A stretch of DNA of 64,000 nucleotides from Halobacillus shinanisalinarum (GTDB taxonomy: Bacteria > Bacillota > Bacilli > Bacillales > Halobacillaceae). The notes beneath the pieces were generated by a model. The model was not told the origin of the DNA. It searched no databases and was given only the letters and a program-made list of their open reading frames with translations. Position 1 is the stretch's first letter. Each line of letters opens with the position of its first letter. Shown piece by piece: positions 58,960 to 64,000 of this stretch. The stretch covers positions 4,566,001 to 4,630,000 of the forward strand of contig NZ_CP095074.1 in NCBI RefSeq assembly GCF_022919835.1, given 5' to 3'. The position numbers and the translations under genes are program-made.

Positions 58960-59346
58960 ATGCAGATCATTCAACGAGTACCTGTAAAGCAAATGTTAAC
59001 GGAAACAAGCAGACAGAAATTGAAGGATCAATTTCAAAGAGAATACGGGCGTCTCAAGCAAGAATGTGAGCAACTTCTATTTGAACAAAAGAAGCTTGAA
59101 AAGAAACGGGAGTTTTCTAAATTCGATGTAGAGAAACGTTTTTCAGCAGAGATCAAAAAGCGTAAAGACAAAATGAAACATTCTGAACAGTTACTGGAAC
59201 AATTGAATGTATTGCCAAATGACAGTGAGCTTGTGATTGATGAAGTCGAGTCTCTTGTCACTATTGAAGTGGGAGATCGATTTGATGAGCAAGTGTTTGA
59301 CCCCCAAATAATCATTAAAGACGGTATCGTCATACGAGCGAGGTAA
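58960..59346 (+). CDS. ylqD: YlqD family protein
   Basis: Conserved Bacilli protein of unknown role at this locus. The 128 residues start with [20 protein letters not shown], followed by a Gln/Glu/Lys-rich coiled coil at about 20-75, and a short C-terminal beta domain ([25 protein letters not shown]). The stop overlaps a possible rimM upstream ATG. Confidence 0.87.
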   Translation: MQIIQRVPVKQMLTETSRQKLKDQFQREYGRLKQECEQLLFEQKKLEKKREFSKFDVEKRFSAEIKKRKDKMKHSEQLLEQLNVLPNDSELVIDEVESLVTIEVGDRFDEQVFDPQIIIKDGIVIRAR

Positions 59347-59354
59347 TGTTATTC

Positions 59355-59870
59355 ATGGAAGAACAATTATACAATGTCGGACAAATTATTAATACGCATG
59401 GAATTAAGGGCGAAGTCAAAGTACACCGGATTACTGACTTTGATGAACGATTTCAGCCGGGACAGCTTTTGTATTGGGTACATGATCAAAAAGAGCCGAA
59501 ACAATTAATCGTGAAAAGCCATCGACTCCATAAAGGATTTGATTTATTGACATTTGAAGGCCACCCCTCGATCAATGATGTGGAAGAGTATCGGGAAGGC
59601 TTTCTTAAGGTGCCCGAGAGTGAACATCAGCTATTGGACGAGCATGAATTTTATTTCCACGAAATTATTGGGTCCAAGGTATTTTTGGATTCAGGAGAGG
59701 AAATTGGTGTCATCAAAGAAATCCTTACACCAGGGGCGAATGACGTCTGGGTTGTAAAGCGTCAAAGCAGTAAAGATGTATTGATTCCTTATATTGAAGA
59801 CGTCGTGAAAGAAGTAGATGTTGAAAAGCAACAGGTGATCATTGATCCAATAGAAGGGCTGCTTGATTAA
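59355..59870 (+). CDS. rimM: 16S rRNA processing protein RimM
   Basis: Assists 30S head maturation with S19. N-terminal domain: [23 protein letters not shown] barrel from about 95: [20 protein letters not shown] and [14 protein letters not shown] use the second ATG (59355), which matches relatives and has a better distance from GAGG. 171 residues. The stop overlaps the trmD ATG. Confidence 0.95.
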   Translation: MEEQLYNVGQIINTHGIKGEVKVHRITDFDERFQPGQLLYWVHDQKEPKQLIVKSHRLHKGFDLLTFEGHPSINDVEEYREGFLKVPESEHQLLDEHEFYFHEIIGSKVFLDSGEEIGVIKEILTPGANDVWVVKRQSSKDVLIPYIEDVVKEVDVEKQQVIIDPIEGLLD

Positions 59871-60591
59871 TGCATATTGATATATTAACGCTGTTTCCAG
59901 AAATGTTTCAGGGCGTGTTCAATCAGTCGATTATAAAAAGGGCCGCTGATAAAGGTGCTTTTAGTTATCAAACGGTTAATTTCAGGGATTACACAACAAA
60001 TAAGCATCAGAAAGTTGATGATTATCCATATGGAGGCGGAGCTGGTCTTGTGCTCACACCACAACCGATTTTCGATGCTATCGAAGACATTCGTACTCTT
60101 CAAAACAGTAGGCCGCGTGTTATCCTTATGTGTCCCCAAGGAGAGACTTTTACCCAACAAAAAGCTGAGGAGCTGGCTAAAGAAAAACAACTGATTTTTA
60201 TTTGTGGCCACTACGAGGGCTATGATGAACGAATTCGGCAGGAACTTGTTACGGACGAAATTTCCATCGGCGATTATGTGTTAACAGGTGGTGAGCTTGG
60301 AGCGATGGTTGTAACCGATTCGATTGTCCGTTTGCTTCCTGGGGTGTTGGGGAACAAACAATCTGCCCCGAAGATTCTTTCTCAAGCGGCTTGTTAGAAC
60401 ATCCGCATTATACGAGGCCGGCAGAATTCAGAGGTCATCAGGTCCCTGAGGTTCTCATGTCAGGCAACCATGCTAAAATTGAAGAGTGGAGACATTATGA
60501 ATCCTTAAAAAGAACGTTTCAAAGACGCCCGGACCTGCTTGAACAACGTGAGTTGACCAAGCAGGAAAAAGCATGGATTGATGAATGGTAA
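59870..60591 (+). CDS. trmD: tRNA (guanine37-N1)-methyltransferase TrmD (apparent -1 frameshift)
   Basis: SAM-dependent m1G37 methylation, essential for reading-frame maintenance. Motifs: [36 protein letters not shown] near 60, the SAM trefoil-knot segments [11 protein letters not shown] and [18 protein letters not shown]. The frame breaks at CCCC (60366-60369); one more C restores [20 protein letters not shown] and the normal end at about 240 residues. As trmD is essential in nearly all bacteria, the break is very probably a sequence error. Confidence 0.93.
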
Positions 60592-60606
60592 AATAGCTGA
60601 TACATC

Positions 60607-60635
60607 TTGCGAAATCAAGTAGACTATGGTATATT
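60607..60635 (+). promoter_or_regulatory. SigA promoter of rplS
   Basis: -35 TTGCGA (60607-60612), exact 17-bp spacer, -10 TATATT (60630-60635), leaving a leader of about 85 nt before rplS. Confidence 0.65.
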
Positions 60636-60641
60636 ATCAGT

Positions 60642-60720
60642 TGTGCTTAAACGTACGGTTTAAGTGGAAAACGATGTTCCGCTGTCTCATAGAAGACAAG
60701 AGCATTAGTTAAGAAGGAGT
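60642..60720 (+). promoter_or_regulatory. Possible L19 autoregulatory leader
   Basis: The leader has a hairpin CTTAAAC / GGTTTAAG (60646-60664) followed by GTGGAAAACGATGTTCCGC, another small stem. Bacilli rplS leaders are known to bind L19 and repress the gene; structure and position fit, but I cannot confirm the match. Confidence 0.4.
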
Positions 60721-60728
60721 GAAGGAAA

Positions 60729-61073
60729 ATGCAACAGCTTATTCATGACATTACAAAAGAACAGCTTCGTACAGATCACCCTAACTTCCGTCCAGGTGAC
60801 ACGGTTAAGGTTCACGTGAAAGTAGTTGAGGGCAGCCGTGAACGTATTCAGGTTTTCGAAGGTGTTGTCATTAAGCGTCAGAATGGTGGAATCAGCGAGA
60901 CATTTACAGTACGTAAGATTTCTTACGGTGTAGGCGTTGAACGTACATTCCCACTACATTCTCCACGTCTTGCTAAAATAGAACGAGCTCGCCGCGGTAA
61001 AGTTCGTCGCGCGAAGCTTTACTATCTACGTAATCTACGTGGTAAAGCAGCACGTATTAAAGAAATTATTTAA
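60729..61073 (+). CDS. rplS: Ribosomal protein L19
   Basis: 50S protein at the subunit interface. Of 114 residues, [20 protein letters not shown] and the core [19 protein letters not shown] are typical of L19. GAAGGAGTGAAGG precedes the ATG. Terminator directly after. Confidence 0.98.
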   Translation: MQQLIHDITKEQLRTDHPNFRPGDTVKVHVKVVEGSRERIQVFEGVVIKRQNGGISETFTVRKISYGVGVERTFPLHSPRLAKIERARRGKVRRAKLYYLRNLRGKAARIKEII

Positions 61074-61082
61074 TCAAGTAAG

Positions 61083-61116
61083 AGAGGAGCTTGCATCTGC
61101 CAAGCTCCTTTTTTTC
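61083..61116 (+). terminator. Intrinsic terminator after rplS
   Basis: Stem AGAGGAGCTTG / CAAGCTCCT, seven-base loop, then TTTTTTT. Confidence 0.85.
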
Positions 61117-61138
61117 TAACTGTGAAGGGGACACTACC

Positions 61139-61687
61139 ATGAAAAAGCAATGGTTAGAATGGATAAAAGCATTTGCCATCGCAGCTGTCTTAGCCATCGT
61201 TGTAAGAGTATTTCTTTTCGCACCTGTTGTCGTTGAAGGGCCCTCCATGTCACCAACCTTACATAATGGGGATCATCTTATAGTCAGTAAAATTAACTAC
61301 ACTTTCGGTTCCCCTGAGCGTTTCGATATTGTTGTTTTTCATGCAACTCAAAGAAAAGATTATATCAAACGGGTGATCGGCCTGCCTGGAGATGAAGTGG
61401 CTGTACGTGATGATCAGCTATACGTCAATGAGAAGCCTATTGATGAGCCATTCTTGAATGAAGAGATAAACGAGCTTCAAAATGGAGAGAGATTAACTCA
61501 GGATTTTATGATCGATCAGCTTCCAGGAGGTTATGAAGAGGTGCCTGAGGGACACTTTCTTGTCTTAGGGGATAACCGTAACAATTCTACAGACAGCAGA
61601 ACCATCGGCATGGTTCCTAAGGAGCAACTTGTAGGTGAGGCTGTATTTATTTATTGGCCTTTTGATCGAATTGGTTTTGTTAACTAA
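61139..61687 (+). CDS. lepB: Type I signal peptidase
   Basis: Membrane serine protease that removes Sec and Tat signal peptides. One N-terminal span (KAFAIAAVLAIVVRVFLFAP, residues 10-29); catalytic Ser in VEGPSMSPTLHNGDH near 36 and Lys in RKDYIKRVIGLPGDEV near 77; the C-terminal box GDNRNNSTDSRTIGMV. 182 residues. I start at the ATG at 61139 after GAAGGGGA; the upstream frame lies over the rplS terminator. Confidence 0.95.
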   Translation: MKKQWLEWIKAFAIAAVLAIVVRVFLFAPVVVEGPSMSPTLHNGDHLIVSKINYTFGSPERFDIVVFHATQRKDYIKRVIGLPGDEVAVRDDQLYVNEKPIDEPFLNEEINELQNGERLTQDFMIDQLPGGYEEVPEGHFLVLGDNRNNSTDSRTIGMVPKEQLVGEAVFIYWPFDRIGFVN

Positions 61688-61698
61688 GGAGGATGAAG

Positions 61699-62541
61699 AT
61701 GACTATACAATGGTATCCAGGTCACATGGCGAAAGCAAAAAGAGAAGCTGAAGAGAAGCTTAAACTAGTTGACTTTGTGATCGAACTTGTCGATGCAAGA
61801 GCACCGATATCTTCAGAAAACCCAATCCTCCACGGTTTACTGCAAAATAAACCGAAAATGGTTGTGCTCATGAAGAAAGATTTAGCTGATCCAGCCATAA
61901 CAACAGCTTGGCTCGATTTCTATGAGGAGAAGGGCATAAAAGCATTAGCGATCGAAGCAAATGATAAAAAGGATGTTCAACGCGTTGTTCAGATAGGTAA
62001 AGATCTTGCCCGTACCAAGATGGACAAACTCCGCGCCAAGGGGGTACGTCCGCGTGCAGCCAGAGCTATGATTCTAGGTATTCCGAACGTTGGAAAGTCG
62101 ACACTTATTAATCGGCTCGCTAATAAAAAAGCTGCCATTACAGGGGATCGCCCTGGTGTTACTAAAAAGCAACAGTGGATTAAAGTTAAGAAAGATTTTG
62201 AGCTGCTTGATACGCCAGGCATTCTCTGGCCTAAGTTTGAGCAAGAGGAGACTGGATACAGACTTGCAGCTATAGGAACAATCAAGGACCAAATTTTACC
62301 AAAAGAAGACGTTGCTGCCTATGTATTGGATTTTTTAAAAAATAGCTACCCTGATTTATTGAAGGAACGCTACGGCTTTTCAACATACGATGATATTATG
62401 AATGCCTTTGAACAAATTGGTCAAAAAAGGGGCTGCCTGGAGAGTGGTGGTGTCGTAAACTTTGATAAAACATCAGATGTCATTCTTCAAGATTTAAGAA
62501 GCGGCAAACTAGGGTTAATTAGCTTTGATCAACCGGATTAA
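61699..62541 (+). CDS. rbgA: Ribosome biogenesis GTPase RbgA (YlqF)
   Basis: Circularly permuted GTPase needed for late 50S assembly (uL16 insertion). QWYPGHMAKAKREAEEKLKL at the start, G4 VLMKKDLAD, G1 GIPNVGKSTLINRLANKK near 127, G3 LDTPGILWPKFE near 172, and a C-terminal ANTAR-like helical domain. The ATG at 61699 lies six bases after AAGGAGG. 280 residues. Confidence 0.96.
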   Translation: MTIQWYPGHMAKAKREAEEKLKLVDFVIELVDARAPISSENPILHGLLQNKPKMVVLMKKDLADPAITTAWLDFYEEKGIKALAIEANDKKDVQRVVQIGKDLARTKMDKLRAKGVRPRAARAMILGIPNVGKSTLINRLANKKAAITGDRPGVTKKQQWIKVKKDFELLDTPGILWPKFEQEETGYRLAAIGTIKDQILPKEDVAAYVLDFLKNSYPDLLKERYGFSTYDDIMNAFEQIGQKRGCLESGGVVNFDKTSDVILQDLRSGKLGLISFDQPD

Positions 62542-62549
62542 ACACCCAG

Positions 62550-62590
62550 AAACGCAACAGGGATCAATGACTCTAGATTGCGTTTTTTCT
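62550..62590 (+). terminator. Intrinsic terminator after rbgA
   Basis: Stem AACGCAA / TTGCGTT with a 20-nt loop and TTTTTT. Confidence 0.7.
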
Positions 62591-62600
62591 TATAGAGGAT

Positions 62601-63170
62601 GTTCAAAAAGTCACCAAATGATAAAGTGAAACTTCCATCAGTGGGGTTTTCACTGATGGTTCGTTCAGGCCTACACGATGTCTGTGTTCCTTAAAATCGG
62701 ACATTTACGGACAGTAAACCCTCTGCATAGCTTCTTATTTTCACGACGATATCTTTGGGATTTACTGACTGTTCATGAGGGATAAATGGTGAATTCCTTC
62801 GTTCCTCGTTTTTTCCGGTCCTCACGTATGAAAGGCATACGCTGTGGTGTGAACGGAACCGCCATTATGAGATTTGTGATAGGTGACTCCTGTGATAAGA
62901 AATCACTTGTTATAGGTCTTCCATTTCCGAAATCAATGGTGTACATTCTTACGTCTACCCCCTTAACGTTTAGCTACTACACGTCCTTAGCTGTCATACG
63001 CACGACTTATAGTAGTGATGGCTGATAACATGTACTCTCCCTACTAGTTGCGGTTCCTATCAATGATGGGGAAGGAGTATCGCATATTTCCCTGTGCTAC
63101 CTATGAATCCTTCCATTATTATAGGTCAAAAAATCACCCCGAATAGCAACAAACTTTTAGAAAACAGCCT
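62601..63170. repeat. Expanded MITE-like region between rbgA and rnhB
   Basis: Left end GTTCAAAAAGTCACCAAATG at 62601 and right end GCAACAAACTTTTAGAAAAC near 63146 belong to the palindromic repeat family. The interior 62792-62860 (TCCTTCGTTCCTCG, TCCTCACGTATGAAAGGCAT) aligns with the interior of the 55057 copy. Extra DNA between, including hairpin CATCAGTGGGGTTTTCACTG at 62637, looks inserted. GGTCAAAAAATCACC at 63124 is another end-like copy. No gene in the whole 740-bp gap. Confidence 0.5.
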
Positions 63171-63282
63171 AGATTAAAAAATTCATACCGGGGCTAAGGT
63201 TGTTTGTTAATCCTTCTTGCTCTTTTTGAATTTCATATTTAATAGAAGTAGCCGATAATCCAAGTAAAGAGGGAATGACATA

Positions 63283-64000
63283 ATGAAAGAGTCAACGATT
63301 AAGGATATAAAATACAAATTGGATACAGATCAATTTTCGAATGCCGAACTAGAATTGTTAAGAGAAGATAAGCGCAAAGGTGTACATAAGCTTCTCAAGC
63401 AATATGATGTAATGCAGCAAAGGAAGAAAGAGTTAAAGAAACAATATGAACGTATGCTTTCCTTTGAGAAAAAAGCGAAGTCGTCTGGAAAGATATTGAT
63501 CGCGGGGATTGATGAGGCGGGGAGAGGGCCGCTAGCTGGTCCGGTAGTTGCTGCTGCGGTTATCTTGCCTCCGACTTTTTACTTGGAAGGACTTTATGAT
63601 TCGAAACAACTCTCCCTTCAAAAACGGGAACAATTTTTTGAAGCGATTAAACAGCAAGCTGATTATGGGGTCGGCATTGTAACTAATGACGAGATTGATA
63701 AGTGGAATATCTATCAAGCGACGAAGCTTGCGATGAGGCGGGCTGTTAATCAGTTATCGGAAGCTCCAGATCATTTATTAATTGACGCGATGAGGCTTGA
63801 GAATGTTCCCTTTACACAAGAGTCGATTGTCAAAGGAGATCAACGCAGTGTTTCCATTGCCGCAGCAAGTATTATGGCAAAGGTAACCCGAGATCGAATG
63901 ATGAAAGAAATCAGTCAACACTATCCAACCTATGGCTTTGCATCAAATCAAGGCTATGGTACACCTATGCATTTGCAGGCACTAAATACATATGGGCCAA
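63283..64000 (+). CDS. rnhB: Ribonuclease HII, 3' end cut by the window edge
   Basis: Removes ribonucleotides and RNA from RNA-DNA hybrids. A Bacilli-type N-terminal extension (about 70 residues, with a helical LLKQYDVMQQRKKELKKQYE stretch) precedes the catalytic fold: IAGIDEAGRGPLAGPVVAAA near 74 with the first Asp and Glu, LYDSKQLS, LLIDAMRL, and KGDQRSVSIAAASIMAKVTR. 239 residues are visible of about 255. GAGGG lies upstream of the ATG at 63283. Position after rbgA equals B. subtilis. Confidence 0.95.
   Translation, partial: MKESTIKDIKYKLDTDQFSNAELELLREDKRKGVHKLLKQYDVMQQRKKELKKQYERMLSFEKKAKSSGKILIAGIDEAGRGPLAGPVVAAAVILPPTFYLEGLYDSKQLSLQKREQFFEAIKQQADYGVGIVTNDEIDKWNIYQATKLAMRRAVNQLSEAPDHLLIDAMRLENVPFTQESIVKGDQRSVSIAAASIMAKVTRDRMMKEISQHYPTYGFASNQGYGTPMHLQALNTYGP

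Noticed and set aside
60391..60591. Small separate gene after trmD
   Set aside because: Its sequence ([21 protein letters not shown] region) is the TrmD C-terminus, reached by a one-base repair.

Overview
The window is chromosomal DNA of a Gram-positive, endospore-forming member of the Bacillaceae. From about 20.4 kb to the right end it follows the Bacillus subtilis order rqcH(yloA)-yloC-remA-gmk-rpoZ-coaBC-priA-fmt-rsmB-[rlmN]-stp-prkC-rsgA-rpe-thiN-spoVM-rpmB-yloU-yloV-sdaAB-sdaAA-recG-fapR-plsX-fabD-fabG-acpP-rnc-smc-ftsY-ylxM-ffh-rpsP-khpA-ylqD-rimM-trmD-rplS-lepB-rbgA-rnhB. spoVM and remA place it among the sporulating Bacilli. The very acidic FtsY N-terminus and the kinds of dispersed palindromic repeats fit a halophilic or haloalkaliphilic genus such as Halobacillus, Pontibacillus or Virgibacillus; that genus-level guess is inference.

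Left part (1-20.4 kb) is accessory metabolism. A minus-strand methylcitrate operon (prpC-prpD-prpB) for propionyl-CoA lies downstream of a small unknown gene that is headed by a cobalamin riboswitch with an intrinsic terminator. Back to back with it, a TPP riboswitch controls thiC on the plus strand. Then come a cysteine-dioxygenase-like gene, a decayed IS3-type transposase fragment, and a catabolic cluster (8.1-18.9 kb): CoA-transferase A/B, a TRAP-TAXI transporter, 3-hydroxyacyl-CoA dehydrogenase, enoyl-CoA hydratase, acyl-CoA dehydrogenase, thiolase, a 2-hydroxyacid dehydrogenase and an IclR regulator. This is a complete import, CoA-activation and beta-oxidation route for an unidentified carboxylic acid, probably controlled by the IclR protein through a palindrome just downstream of the first promoter. 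A winged-helix protein of unknown role follows.

Right part (20.4-64 kb) is the housekeeping block: ribosome quality control, nucleotide and CoA synthesis, replication restart, PP2C/PASTA-kinase signalling, serine deamination, FapR-controlled phospholipid and fatty acid synthesis, chromosome condensation, the SRP pathway and ribosome assembly. It is broken by islands of non-coding repeats (35.1, 36.1, 38.7-40.4, 50-51.4, 55.1 and 62.6-63.2 kb), a Cys/Tyr-rich small gene and an NCS2 purine permease. Compared with B. subtilis, rlmN is a decayed remnant, and def and yloB are absent from their usual places.

Six conserved genes (the TRAP binding protein, TRAP permease, fmt, spoVM, recG, trmD) each show one apparent -1 frameshift inside a run of four or five G or C. 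Because essential genes are hit in the same way, I read these as homopolymer undercalls in the sequence rather than true gene loss. The observation most worth following is the cobalamin riboswitch upstream of the methylcitrate operon, which would switch propionate metabolism between B12-independent and B12-dependent routes.
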